Assembly: GCA_025738555.1 (NCBI GenBank)
Contig: JAOVFP010000005.1
Span: 3,534,001-3,598,000, forward strand
Length of the DNA: 64,000 bases
DNA from: Cyathus striatus
Lineage: Eukaryota; Basidiomycota; Agaricomycetes; Agaricales; Nidulariaceae
Reading direction: 5' to 3'
The position numbers and the translations under genes were made by a program. A model generated the notes under the pieces. The model did no database searches, was not told where the DNA came from, and saw only the letters and a program-made list of their open reading frames with translations. Positions 26,314 through 37,565 of the stretch are shown here, piece by piece. How positions within the stretch are numbered: the stretch's first letter is position 1; every line of letters starts with the position of its first letter.

Positions 26314-27569
26314 CTAGGATGAAGCTGCAGGGGGGTTGGCAGAGGAGCGCCCTTCAACACGAATATCGTAACCATAACCACCACCAGGAGCTCCAGGAAC
26401 ATCTCCAGGACCATCGTAATGAAGCTTAGAGATATCGTAATTGCCTAAAACGAACATTAAAGATGACGTTGAAAATAAATGAGCCAAACGTACCGATGAA
26501 GTGCCACCCATCCTGCTGAACGTGGTAAAGATTGCATGTGTTACCAGAGAAAGCATCACGATGCCCAGCAGCGTAGATGCTACGCCTACCGAGCTCCTGC
26601 GCCTCGGCATCTGTAAGGTCCCAGCGGTATCCTTGATCAAGGACACCATACGCGAATGTACTGCCAGAGCCTACAGAGAAGAGGTCTCCCTTCAACCGTG
26701 TACCGTCTGAGTCGACGTAGAACACTGCAGGGCCCTGGAGTAAAGTGATCAGTTACAACCCATACACACCACCTGCATATGGCAGTACTTACAGTCTTAT
26801 CCCAGCCGCAAATCATAGTTCCCTACAACAAAAATCAGTCATACTTCGCAGTACAAGTACGTAGATTTACCATACTAAGACCCATTCCCTTATATCCATA
26901 GACGAGATTGCTAAGGAACTTGCTAGCAGCAGAGACCGAGATACGCTCGCGGTTTCGAAGTTCGTGTAGACGACAATGCATTCCGAGGTATGTTTCCCAG
27001 TACTGACAGTCAGCTAGACAATCGTATTCTCAATCGCACCCCACGTAAAAGACGTGGATATGTACGTACCAGCACCACCAGCCATAGTGCCCAACAAGTA
27101 AGGGTTGATTTCAATAACCTTTTTCACCGTTCCGGATGCTGAGAAGGAATCAAACGATGCTTATGAGTTAGTATTTGGTAAACATGACACACCAACATAG
27201 CTTCCTGCTGTTGCTCGAGAGTCGACAGCGACAATCACACCGCCCTGATATCTGAACGCTAATGTGGTGGTTCCGTGCTGGATCTTAATCCTGCAGCTAG
27301 GATCGGCGTGGTCATCGGTATGTAGTCGAAGGAATGCAGCAGGCTAGAGCATCATTAGAAATCACATCATGCCTCGCAATTAACGTAGTACTTACATCTG
27401 GAATCGAAGGTACTGTGAAAGTCGGTACGCCCTTTGCTACACTCCCAAAGCCCGCCATTGATCCCCAGGAAGCGTCACCGAATTCGTCATCTTCTTCTAC
27501 CAGTTTTTGAGCCTTCCTAAGCTGGGCCACGGCGCTTGTAGACGAGAAACGGTTTGTGAAGGTGTTCAT
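26314..27569 (-). CDS. PRE2: 20S proteasome subunit beta-5 (chymotrypsin-like)
   Basis: Catalytic N-terminal-threonine protease of the proteasome core. A propeptide of 82 residues ends IKIQHG; autocleavage would expose Thr83 (Thr1 of the mature chain) in [20 protein letters not shown], which also supplies the conserved Asp17. Lys33 lies in [12 protein letters not shown]. Further signatures are [36 protein letters not shown] and [17 protein letters not shown]. The C-terminus, about 35 residues rich in Gly, Pro and Ser, is longer than in yeast. Several introns interrupt it, for example after IPD near 27395. The next minus-strand gene ends about 210 bp upstream of this start codon. Confidence 0.95.
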
Positions 27570-27778
27570 TGTACAGAGTAGAGGAAAGTGGGGTGACGCG
27601 GCCGCTCGACTGTCGCGTTGTTGCGCGTACAGTTGGCCTTTATTTGACATCGCCTTTAGATTGCAATAAGTACAGATAACGCGTGATGCGTGACATTCCA
27701 TTACTTCTAAGTCACTTAAATTTAAATGTTAACGTTAAACATTTATTTACTTGTTACAAAAATCAAGATATCAATGAC

Positions 27779-28341
27779 TTAAACGCTTTCTTGCAAGTCT
27801 TCTTCGCTGTCTGCCCTTATGAACGGTCTGATATACTTTTGGATATACGCCCTTGGGATTCCACACTTCACCCCATCCACTATAGCCCAGTTCATCCGAT
27901 CAATATACTCTGCCTTGGGTTCTCCTGGTACCACATCGTGTTCGTCCACATAAACCAACGTATCCACAACTTTCTCTTCGCCCGTGGTCGACGTGAAATC
28001 GACAGACAACGTCTGCTTGCCGTAATATTTGGGTACGCCTTCGTATCTATCCAAGCTTGATTCATCCGATGGCGAGAGTTCGTAAACCGATCCGTAGACG
28101 ATATCACCAGGCGTTGGGATAATGTTTGCGTAACCTCGACCGTTAATGATCCATTTCCTTGAACCTTGTTAAGGGGTAGTAAGAAAGGATAAATTTCAGC
28201 CCACCAATCCTGTAGCACCGCAATCCCTATGAACTTGCTCTCTGGACATCGTCGATTCATTTGGTCAAGCCATATGTTACTTCCATATCCAAAGTATATC
28301 ACTGGGTGTGCATCTGGTCGAGTCCATCCAGGTAAGGTCAT
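27779..28341 (-). CDS. Gamma-glutamylcyclotransferase-like protein
   Basis: Member of the GGCT-like fold, enzymes that release 5-oxoproline from gamma-glutamyl amino acids or peptides. Two exons (28341-28205 and 28157-27779) give 171 residues. The substrate-binding loop is YFGYGSNIWLDQMNRRCP (the Y-G-S-N signature), and the domain continues with WIINGRGYANIIPTPGDIVY and LDRYEGVPKYYG. The general-base glutamate of the family is probably the Glu in the DRYEGVP motif. The 47-nt intron was placed so that the conserved WIING is restored. It shares a 255-bp divergent promoter with the small gene at 28597. The exact substrate is unknown. Confidence 0.85.
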
Positions 28342-28596
28342 TTTACTGGAATCAATTAGTTTCCTAATATTATCTGGCGATATGCGAGTACCTGCGCTGA
28401 CGTATGACAACTGCTATATAGGTTAGTGCTACTAAGTAGTACTGATCTTTGGTACAGCTAAGAAGACACTACATTACATACGCATGTGAGAAGAAATCAC
28501 GTGGATAATGATAATGACGGAATCGGGATTCGGGGGAGTATGACGAGATTATCTTTCATTAATTTCATTCCTCACACCCATCGTGTCGATAATAAT
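28342..28596. promoter_or_regulatory. short divergent promoter, GGCT-like / small mitochondrial protein
   Basis: Only 255 bp separate two start codons pointing away from each other, so both genes must share this region. No clear TATA box is visible. Confidence 0.45.
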
Positions 28597-28977
28597 ATGA
28601 CAGCTACACTCAGTCTCTCTGCCCGAAGGGCAAGCACTCCTATCGTTCCATTTACGAGGACCTTTGCATTTGCACCACTCCCAATCCCTACAGGCAAAGA
28701 GCCAAACGAACACTCCCAAGGGCTTGTGACAGATCCCAATAGTAAGCACAAAAGAGATGTAATGGCCCAAGCAGCGCGCGCTGGTCAGCTGGCGCGCTCT
28801 CCACTGAACCAGGCTATCGATGTGGCCTCTCCCAATCCAATGCCAAAGCCTCCCAACATGGGTTCAGGAAATCCTGAGCAGGTGGGCTTTGTGGAGCAAG
28901 TTGGTTCTGCTAATGGCACTGTATTGTATTTTGCGTCCTTGGAGAACGAAGTAAGCGGGAAGAATGTTGTATTCTAG
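28597..28977 (+). CDS. Small uncharacterised protein, possibly mitochondrial
   Basis: A single-exon frame of 126 codons. I do not recognise the family. The N-terminus (MTATLSLSARRASTPIVPFT) is rich in Arg, Ser and Thr and lacks acidic residues for about 30 positions, as in a mitochondrial presequence. The middle is Ala/Arg-rich (MAQAARAGQLARSPLNQAID), then Pro/Asn-rich (ASPNPMPKPPNMGSGNPEQV). No transmembrane segment was seen. A GT at about 28921 and an AG at 28977 could instead form an intron and change the C-terminus. Protein-like composition and the divergent promoter argue that it is real. Confidence 0.6.
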   Translation: MTATLSLSARRASTPIVPFTRTFAFAPLPIPTGKEPNEHSQGLVTDPNSKHKRDVMAQAARAGQLARSPLNQAIDVASPNPMPKPPNMGSGNPEQVGFVEQVGSANGTVLYFASLENEVSGKNVVF

Positions 28978-29377
28978 GCAGTACGTTCAATGTTCATATA
29001 CTTATCATACTTCAGACCTCGATTAATCGCTCCTCAGAGTGGCGGGCAGGACAATGAAAAACTCCGAATTTTCAATTTGTACTAAACAAGTCAATGATTG
29101 TAATGTATTTTCTACGTATTTCGTTGACCCCATATAATGTCGTATTTTATTCAATTAAAAACAATGAACCAATCGCGTTTTATATGTGCAAAGATGCTTG
29201 CAACTTGCTTACTGGAACTTGGAATTTTCCTCGCGTGGGATGAGATGCATTACGTAATGACAATTCTAAACAAAAACGAAGCAACAAAGTTTTGAACACG
29301 ACTACCATCGACCAAGGATCTTCCGTGAGGTCACAACACTAAATTCCATTCCCCATCCTCAATCGAAAAGTATATAA
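28978..29377. other. intergenic, 3' UTR and SNU13 promoter
   Basis: About 400 AT-rich bases. A TATATAA-like string ends directly at the SNU13 start codon (29371-29377), too close to be its TATA box. Nothing else is recognised. Confidence 0.45.
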
Positions 29378-29941
29378 ATGGCTGACTCCCGCGGAAAAGC
29401 CTGGCCTCTTGCTGATGCCGAGCTCACCAACTCTGTACGTTTCTGTGCATTGCCATTTTACTCATTACCAATTTTTCTTCGGTTTTAGATTCTTGACCTC
29501 GTGCAGCAGGCAGGCCAGTACAAGCAATTGAAGAAAGGAGCTAACGAGGGTCAGTTCACCTCTGTCATGTTTCACTTCCTATTTTGGGGGCTGACCAAGT
29601 CTTCGATATTTTAGCCACCAAGACTCTCAATCGTGGTATTGCCGAGTTTATCGTCCTCACCGCGGACACTGAGCCTCTTGAGATCTTGCTTCATCTGCCT
29701 CTCCTTTGCGAAGAGAAGGTGTGTCGCTATTCGCATTGATTATGCCTATTCGTGAAGATAATCTTGTCTTTCTATTTTACAGAACGTTCCTTACGTTTTT
29801 CTTCCTTCCAAGGCTGCTCTCGGGCGTGCATGCAATGTTTCTAGGGCTGTCATCGCTGCTAGCGTTACCACCGGCGAGTCTAGGGAGTTGTCCAGTCAGA
29901 TTACGACCATCAAGAATGCCATCGAGAAATTGTTGGTCTAG
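29378..29941 (+). CDS. SNU13: Snu13 / 15.5K RNA-binding protein (L7Ae family)
   Basis: Binds the kink-turn of U4 snRNA and of box C/D snoRNAs, so it serves both the U4/U6.U5 tri-snRNP and rRNA methylation particles. Four exons give roughly 126-128 residues, the family's normal length. The RNA-binding signature is [20 protein letters not shown], followed by [19 protein letters not shown] and [20 protein letters not shown]. The C-terminus [16 protein letters not shown] is typical. The start ATG at 29378 gives [17 protein letters not shown]. Introns are short and canonical. Confidence 0.97.
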
Positions 29942-30373
29942 ATTAATGCCTGTACATTAGCTGATTATATGTATTTGAACTGTGGAAGTCTGCTCGTTTG
30001 TATTGAATGAAGTATCTTTTAGAATGCAGGACCCAGGTTCAATGTACAAATTCGATACTTAGTAGATTCAAATTCTGCGGACGCTTTCTTTGTGATGGTT
30101 ACTTCCGAGCTTCATGGCATATTTTTCTACCATACAAGTTACAACCAGACACTTAATGAAAAATTTACAGCGCTTCCGAGTCCTACATATGATTTACCGA
30201 GAAATTAACGTAACGAGAAAATATTGCGATAACTTACTTAAACGTCGTATTGACAATTATTGATTTGAAAAGCTGCTAAGTCAGCAACTGGAGGCTTGCA
30301 AGTTCCCTGCGACAGCTTTTCGGCCTTGTAAGCTCTTATCGCAAAGCCACTTAACTTTCAACATACTTTCATA
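29942..30373. other. intergenic, SNU13 3' UTR and UBC9 promoter
   Basis: About 430 bp between two genes on the same strand. No other feature is recognised. Confidence 0.5.
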
Positions 30374-31484
30374 ATGTCAGGCATTTGCCGCCCCCGTCTC
30401 GCAGAGGAGCGTAAGCAGTGGCGGAAGGATCACCCATTTGTGAGTGCGCATTCATCAAAGGCGGTTTGAAATCCCGATTCTCGATTGCTAGTTTGGTCTG
30501 CCGTCCCTGCTCTGCTGATATCCCAAAGTGGCTCACACTCACGTATCTCCTGTGCAGTGTACATGAAAGGATAATGAGAGTATATATATCCTTGGAGACT
30601 ATGCCTTATACGCGAGAATGGTTGGTAGTCAAGTGCAGGACTAACTGCTTTTGTTTTTAATTGTAGGGATTCTATGCTAGACCCGCCAAGGCTGCGGATG
30701 GAACGATGAACTTGATGGAATGGGAAGTGGGCATTCCAGGAAAGCAAGGTGTAAGTCCTCTTTCTTCGCTATCGGATTATATTTGGACATGACGCGTCTT
30801 TCAATGTCAACGCGTTAATTTCATGAAGTTCTGCTTCAACGCTAAGCTGTACAGAATTTTATACTAATGGCGATATCGTTTTCTAGACACCCTGGGAAGG
30901 TGGCCTATATAAACTGGTAATGACATTTCCGGAGGGTGAGTATTGAAGAGGACCTCCCTGCCGTTATCATTCAGTGACATCTCATACTCGCAGATTACCC
31001 TTCGAAACCCCCAAAGTGTAAGCTTCTCATCGCCTGTTGATTCGCAATACCTCTTGACGATAGAATCAGGCAAGTTTACCCCGCCCCTTTTCCATCCTAA
31101 CGTATATCCCTCGGGAACGGTTTGCCTTTCTATTCTGGACGAAGAGAAGTCGTGGAAACCTGCAATTACCATCAAACAGGTCTGTTTAACTCACGAAGAA
31201 CGAATAAAGAACATCTAACACATGCACATCCAGATTCTCCTTGGTATTCAAGACCTTCTCGATGACCCAAATGTCAATGATCCTGCTCAAAGTGACGCAT
31301 ATACGATGTTCAAGTACGTTCTATTCAGGCTAGTCGATGTCATATGTGCTTACTTTATTCAAGGAATGACAAGATAGCTTACGAGTACGTACAATTTGTG
31401 TCTCCGCGTGGATACAACTTAACCCTAACGGCTACTTCTAGGAAGCGTGTCAGGCAGCAAGCACGAGAGAACATCCCCAAGTAG
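30374..31484 (+). CDS. UBC9: SUMO-conjugating enzyme Ubc9 (E2)
   Basis: Takes SUMO from the E1 enzyme onto its active-site cysteine and passes it to substrates in the nucleus. Seven or so small exons give about 157 residues. The N-terminal helix [15 protein letters not shown] and the SUMO-E2 block [20 protein letters not shown] are typical. The active site is [20 protein letters not shown], with the HPN motif and catalytic Cys. The C-terminus reads [12 protein letters not shown]. One intron splits the Cys codon of PPKCKFTPP (G-C pair after AAG T). All splice sites used are canonical GT-AG. Confidence 0.97.
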
Positions 31485-31845
31485 ACCGAGGTATGCGCAG
31501 CTTATAGGGGATGTATTGCTATAATTTTCATTGTTGTATTTTTACTGCTCATATATATGATATATGCCAACCTGGGTAAACATGGAATAAAATGAGAGTC
31601 TGTTGCACCGATACCGAGTATATGAGAAAAATTAAGATGATCGATGGTTGCAGTCGTGCAACGGAGCCAATATGAACCCATAAAATAGTTTGAGAAGACG
31701 CGTCAAAACATCTACCATATATCTCATCCACAACGTTGCCACTCGTTCCACATCTCTGTCCATCGTTCTTCTCGTAATTCAGTCTGTTGCTGGGTACTCT
31801 TTCGCTAGACTTGCGAAGATATATCAGTTTCGTTTCTCAGTTCTG
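31485..31845. other. intergenic, nothing recognised
   Basis: About 360 AT-rich bases between Ubc9 and the next gene on the same strand. No feature is recognised. Confidence 0.5.
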
Positions 31846-33280
31846 ATGTCATCTGACCAACCACCTCCGATCCTGAACATCCATACGCCAACATCCTCCT
31901 TCGCTATCGTTCATTCTTGTAAGCTACTCTGTAGGATTAAGGGCCTAATATATATCTAATGTCTTCGCCGTCGGAAGTTACACAGGACTCATTTACGTCG
32001 TTGTTCGACAAGCTCACCCGTAGAGCACACTCAGACTATCATGGAGAACTCGTAGGGCCTGGGTGGCTCAAGTATGAGTACAACGATACTGTATGGAATC
32101 TCGACGATGGTAAGTCATTCAATTACTTTATATGTATCCGCAAACTACACTTTCTATTCTAACTGAATCCCTGTGTTCTGCAGAATCAGACTACACGATC
32201 TTTGCCTGGCGTCTCAAGCAAGCTAGTAACGACCCCCAAGTACAATATCTAGACTTACACCTTCTACTTCTTCAGCTTCCATTCGATCCATTCCTCCTCC
32301 TCCTCCTCCGACGTCTGTTACACCTACACTACACCTTCGCAACCCTACTAAGTCACTTCCCCAGTCTCCGGATTACCTCAACCCGTCCTTCTACCTCTTC
32401 CGTCCGTCGCAGGCGCATGATCACCCCAGAACACCGTCCAGAGCTTCCGCGAGAAGTGGAAAGGCTAAATCAGGCGGCAAGGGAAAGAAAGCGGATGGTG
32501 AAGAGGTAGATGGCGTACCCAAGTTTAAAAAGGAGTTTGAGAAGTTTCATGCCGAGAATGGGGTCAGAACAGTTATTGGGAGTATTGGACCTGTGAATAA
32601 TGGTAGGTGGTTTCGCCGATTTCTGCAGTGACCAAGCTGAATCTTTGAACATAGTGCGTATGTTGTTAAAGTCTGGTTACCGATATGTCTATATATCGCG
32701 TAAGTTCGCGATGGAGCATGGGTTTATTCCTGAAGACGCGACTCCGGGACATTATGGGTATAGTGGACTGGTGAATATTGGCTCGTGGCCGATTACACTT
32801 GTGCCTTCCGCTACACAGCCTAATTCACGTTCGAACCAACAGCGCCAGTTGGGGCAGCACCACTCACAGTCGCAACAATACCTGGGTTCAAATCATCTTG
32901 CCACTCCTCAGGTGTACTCCCGTTCTCCCTCACCCGCAACCTCGCGTCATACTGCCTCTTCCTCACTTTCCGTCCTTGATGCTGGTCCTGCCAGTGAAAG
33001 TATAACAAATGTTCAATCCAGGAAGGCTAGGAAGATGAAGAATGACAAAGACAGGCCCGAACTCACTCCTGGTGGCCGAAAAATCGTCTACATGAACGTA
33101 TACCTCTCCGAAGAACCGCATTTTGACGTTGTCCTTGGTAGATCCTTCTTCGAGAAGCGAGCAGTAAAGATAAGCAATACGGACCCGACGGACGTGATAT
33201 GTTTGGATACTGGGGAGAAGGTCGAGTGCGAGTTGGTAATTTTGAAAGATGGGAAGGGACAGATTGTAACTGTTACATAA
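31846..33280 (+). CDS. Unrecognised protein: PB1-like N-terminus, retropepsin-like C-terminus
   Basis: Five exons (31846-31918, 31978-32109, 32184-32225, 32276-32602, 32655-33280) sum to exactly 400 codons, 399 residues. I recall no named function. The N-terminal ~80 residues (ILNIHTPTSSFAIVHS to WNLDDESDYTIFAWR) look like a PB1/ubiquitin-like fold: two beta-strands, then an acidic stretch and a final strand. A Pro/Ser linker follows. From residue ~192, SGYRYVYISRKFAMEHG and, after a Gln/Ser-rich insertion, EEPHFDVVLGRSFFEKR follow the order of retropepsin-like aspartic proteases (SGA..FIS..FA..HG, then FDVVLG). The catalytic Asp before Ser-Gly is replaced by Lys, so protease activity is unlikely. 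An alternative ATG at 31959 would drop the first 25 residues. Confidence 0.75.
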
Positions 33281-33606
33281 CGAGCATAAATTTTGGATTG
33301 AGCATTTATTCTGGACTTTTTTTCTATTTTTTTTTTCATGTTTTGTTTTCTTGGAATTGGAAATGTACCACGGACTCTTATATATACCTGCAACTTCGTA
33401 CCGTATACGATGTACCATTACTTTGTCTTTCATAGCAAAGCCTGTTGTCCTTACGTTATTTGATGAACTTTTACGATTTAGTTTCAATACCTCACGGAGA
33501 GAGGGAATAAAATAGATTGAATTAGCTAGATTAGTCAACCAGATAGCTAATGGTGGTAAAAATTCCTTGCGATATAAGTAGAAAATCTGTAAAACAAATA
33601 GTTCTA
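33281..33606. other. convergent 3' intergenic region
   Basis: About 325 bp between two stop codons facing each other. It is T-rich after 33310 on the plus strand, consistent with 3' UTR and polyadenylation sequence for the first gene. Confidence 0.5.
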
Positions 33607-34540
33607 CTAGGATCTCTGGCGAGATGCACGAGTCAACTAGAATAACAAGTCAGTGCAGCCCAATGACAAAAATAAGACGAATGAACATACTCTTCTGCGC
33701 TTTTTCAGCCTAGAAAACAATTTGTGAGTAGCACCCAACGTATTAAAGAAAAACGACATACTTATGCTTTCTCATCTTTCGTTTCCTCTTCCTTTTTGTG
33801 CTTTCCATTAACACATCATTCCAGTCCTTATCCCACTGTTCCTGAAGTCCAATCCTCTCGGGTTCCTTATCAGGATCCAGTCCAAGCCTCCTCAGCGTGC
33901 TTTCCCAAGCCATGGCAGCACCGGCCGAGTTCATCGTCAACGCACGGGTGAGCTGTCTAGCGGCCTCAGCATCAGCATCGACAGATCCGTCGAGAATGTC
34001 GTCAAACGGCGACGTCTGCTGTTGTTGCTGCTGTCGAGACTCAAGGGTGCCACTGGTGATCAGAGGCGCATCTGCAGGTGTGGATTCTAAGATGGACGGT
34101 GGGTGGTGAATGAGGAGAAGTGGTCGGTGGAGAGAGAAGAATTGGTGCAGCTTGAAGTCTTTCGGACTCACGACGGGGTGCGCGGCAGCGTAGTGTTGGC
34201 TCACAGCTGTGTATGCACTAGGGGGATGTGGTGGGACATTGGTATCAGGTACGACCGAACTAGGAGCTTTGGCTGACGGCGTTGATGAAGCAGATGCCGG
34301 GGCGTCGGAAGCAACAGCTGTATTACTGGCTGCTTTGACCTCAGTAGAGTCCTTGGTGGGTGACTCTGGGGACTTTGCGGGATCGCCTTTGCTCTTGGGG
34401 GCGGTGGCGACTACATGGGACTTTGCTGGCTTTGAGGAATTGAAGTACCTGCCGCCGCCTGGTTTGGAGGAGAAGAATGACGAGTAGGCTCTTCGTGTAG
34501 CTGGGAGGTGATTGATGAAAATACGTGTAAATGGGGGCAT
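33607..34540 (-). CDS. COX24: Mitochondrial small-subunit protein mS38 / Cox24
   Basis: Component of the mitochondrial ribosome small subunit; yeast Cox24 is needed for COX1 expression. The diagnostic part is the short, very basic C-terminus: KRKRKRKMRKHKLKKRRR, completed across an intron, then LTRASRQRS and the stop at 33607-33609. The N-terminus MPPFTRIFINHLPATRRAYS fits a mitochondrial targeting peptide. The ~200 residues between are Ser/Ala/Pro-rich and poorly conserved, with an uninterrupted six-Gln run. The body lies in one exon to about 33763; two further short exons carry the basic tail. It converges on the preceding plus-strand gene. Confidence 0.87.
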
Positions 34541-34898
34541 GGGGACTGGCGTGGCGCCTCACTTGGAGGACGCTCACAATAAGACTGAGCGGAGAAGGAA
34601 GAGGGTCGAGGCCGACTTTGTCACTCTGTCACTCTTCAATTCCGAGTCAACTCACCTCAATTTGTCTTTCCCACGCTCATCCTCCATTCACCTCTCCGTC
34701 TCCATCCGCCCAGTCCATACCACTACTTATCGCCCTTAGCCCACCTCACTTATCTATACTACTTACTCTCTTCTATAAAAACCACAACGACACCGTGAAA
34801 GTGATGCCGAGTTACTCCACTATCTAAATATATTTGCTGCAGTTATAATGTTCACATCTACAACATACATTTACTTGTACTCCTCGTTCCATCCGTGA
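34541..34898. other. intergenic, CLP1 3' UTR and COX24 promoter
   Basis: About 360 bp. The COX24-proximal part is pyrimidine-rich when read on the plus strand. No feature is recognised. Confidence 0.45.
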
Positions 34899-36907
34899 TT
34901 ACTGGTCTTGCCATTCAAAGGATCCAAGAATCGCTGTCTTCCCCAACACCGATCCCTGGTTCGGCGCCAGAATCGTCATCTTCTTGTGAGGGATGTCCAA
35001 GCCCGTACTGTCATTCAAGAGGTCAATCAATATTTCAAACTTTGCGCCACTCGCGTTGTTCAAACTCACACGATGATGAAACCTGTCACTGTAAGGTCCA
35101 GTATTTCTTCGTCGTAGCGCTCATTCTCGTCTGCATTCGGTGGTGCCATAATTGCCAGGACTGAGTTGAGCAGTCCAGAGCCAGGCATTGCTGGATTCAC
35201 TGGCACAGGCTGCATCTCCGACACCACGCGCGTTGCACCTATCGGTAGCGCCGACGATGGTGCCATTGTTTCTACACAGATATATCATGAGAATGCGGAA
35301 CTTTCTGTTGGATCATCCGACCTACCGGCGCCTATCCTAAATATTGACAGATCTCCGAAGTTGATTACAGTCGATGATGGTGAGAGAATCAGGTCTGAAA
35401 GAGACTCCCCACCAAGAGAAGGCGATGACACTCCGGGAGGCGCTTGAATAACCTGTCCATACATGTATGTGTGTAGTTGGTAGTTGTGTACTCGTTCTCG
35501 ATAACTGTGATCAAGCTCGACCACCTGTAGGAGCAATGCGATATTAATAGTGCTGCAAAGTAGTGTGTGATGAACATTTGTACCCCTCCTGACTTGGGAA
35601 TCTTGACTACGGTGATATATGAACTATGCATGCGTTGCATCTCAACGTTCAGCTTTTCATGTCCCACCACTAGGATCACATTAACTGTTGTGAAATCATC
35701 AGAAAAATGACTGATAATGAAACAACAGGTTATGCACGCACTTCTGAAAGCGTCGACGCAAGCTTTTATTAATTTATGTCGGTGATCGTTAGCGCCAGGA
35801 CCTGATGCAAATGAGGACGGTGTGTCAACGATCAGGCCTGACGCTCGGCCTTGAACGGAATATCAAGACAAAGATCAACATTCAGTCGCATGAACCTGTT
35901 CACCTTCGGCATCCAACTCCCACCGGTCATTTATATTTTCACCAAGATTGCGAATAAGTCGATCCATCAATAATGGATTCCGCTTCGTTTCCGCGTGTCC
36001 ATACCAGTACACCAATGGTGTAAGTGCATTGGAGGACATGGCCATGGGGGCAGAGGTAGCGGCCGACCCCAGCGGGCTTGCAGCGGAATAGGTAGGAATT
36101 GGCCCCGACACGGCGGCTACAGACACTGCGCCAGGAACGGCCCAACCACCCTATACAGTCGCATCAATACCGCCATAGATTGGACCCAAAAGGACAGCAA
36201 ATCATGATAGCGGGTGGCGCACCTCACTTGGATCAACGTTCACTAGCAGTGGCGTCCAACCCTGCCCTGCCCGTACTGCATAGTTTGCGAGGATCTTACA
36301 AACGGACGTTTTGCCTGAGTTCTCGGGGCCTAAAACGAGGACTCTTGGGGGCTCAGTAGCGGCATTGGGGTCGTCACCGCGGATAGGGGAGCCGTGTATA
36401 TTGCGAAGGGCACGCACGCGCATTTGCTCAAATGCTATATGGACGTTGCCATAGGCCGCCATGGGCGTTTCTTCTGAAACATATTCGGTGGAGGGATGGC
36501 CTGTGATGTGCTAGGATTGCAAAACATGACCGGTAAGCATACGAGGGGAAATGGAAAGCATGCAAGGCCAGCTTGAACTCATCTCGATGGTGCATCCTTG
36601 CCAAGTGAACACGGCTGCCTTGCACTCGAGGCCGAAGAGATATGTCTTTCCTTCCACTAGTTCCGCTCCGAATATTTCTGCAGGACCTCTGAGGAGCTGT
36701 AGTGAGCGACCAAAGTTAGAAAGATTGCCACACGCAGGGAAAGATAGTTTTTATTTTCACATTTCTTTCTCAGTCAAGAAAGTTAAGCTGCAGGAGTTTA
36801 CGAACCTTGATAGTCAACGAAGTACCGGGGTCTAGCTCGAATCTATATTCTGTTTGGGGTTCAAGATCCCACTGTCTCTTCTCAGCTGCAGGTTGTGCTT
36901 CTGACAT
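34899..36907 (-). CDS. CLP1: mRNA cleavage and polyadenylation factor Clp1
   Basis: Subunit of cleavage factor IA, acting in pre-mRNA 3'-end processing with Pcf11; animal Clp1 is also an RNA 5'-kinase. The N-terminal domain has KRQWDLEPQTEYRFEL and the WQGCTIEM block. The central ATPase carries Walker A, VLVLGPENSGKTSVCKILAN, followed by LLVNVDPSEGGWAVPG and the switch-like GLIVDTPSSFA. Further blocks are NVILVVGHEKLNVEMQR and the VVELDHSYRERVHNYQ helix. The C-terminus LGKTAILGSFEWQDQ is characteristic. About eight short introns are removed. It diverges from the transporter gene across ~660 bp. Confidence 0.94.
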
Positions 36908-37565
36908 TATTTCAGAGAAGTGTAGAGTAAGAATATACGGTAAAGTAGAAGTTGCAGATCGGACTGGGATGCGCTGCAGGAATGGAATCGGACTCAGACG
37001 CACACAGCAAGATTCTGGCAGAGAATAGTTTCCTGGCACAACGGACGTTCTTCCTCGTTGGTGAGGATGTAAGTAGAAGAGGAAGAGTGTATCTTCGATC
37101 GTAGAATGGATCACGTGTACCATTAATCAATGTGCATATGTTTTTGTGGGCGCACTTTCTCGCAGCGTGCATCTCTTGCTCTCACCACCATGTACGCGAG
37201 ACGACTGAGACCCAGACTTGTTCTGCAACTGAGAGAATGCGCTGTTGATGCTGTTGTTGTTGGGTAATAGAAGATCTCCATCGATGTAAGGAGTTAAAAT
37301 AATTCTTATCCAATCTTTCGACGTGATCGGGGAATGGAGCTGTCCGTGTCCCTTTGATCCAGCTGCCTCTTCCAGTTCTCCTGGTCCACACGGAAAACTG
37401 TCCACCTTTGATATCTAAACTCCATACCATTTCTGAGCCAATCTAGCCGCTCTTACTGTTTTTGTGCCACGCGCTTATGGATCCCTTTTTAACTCTTCGC
37501 CCACCCCTTCACTTCTTGCTGACTGACTTGGTCCCCACTTCCTCCCCTTGGCCTCTCTTGCAATC
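36908..37565. promoter_or_regulatory. divergent promoter region, CLP1 / MFS transporter
   Basis: About 660 bp between two divergent start codons. Pyrimidine-rich sequence precedes the transporter ATG (37470-37560). No further signals were recognised. Confidence 0.45.

Noticed and set aside
29370..29377. TATATAA as the SNU13 TATA box
   Set aside because: It touches the start codon, leaving no room for a transcription start.
32220..32290. Suspected frame shift at a run of five C in the PB1-like gene
   Set aside because: A regular 50-nt GT-AG intron (32226-32275) with a good pyrimidine tract joins the frames, and total exon length is an exact multiple of three.
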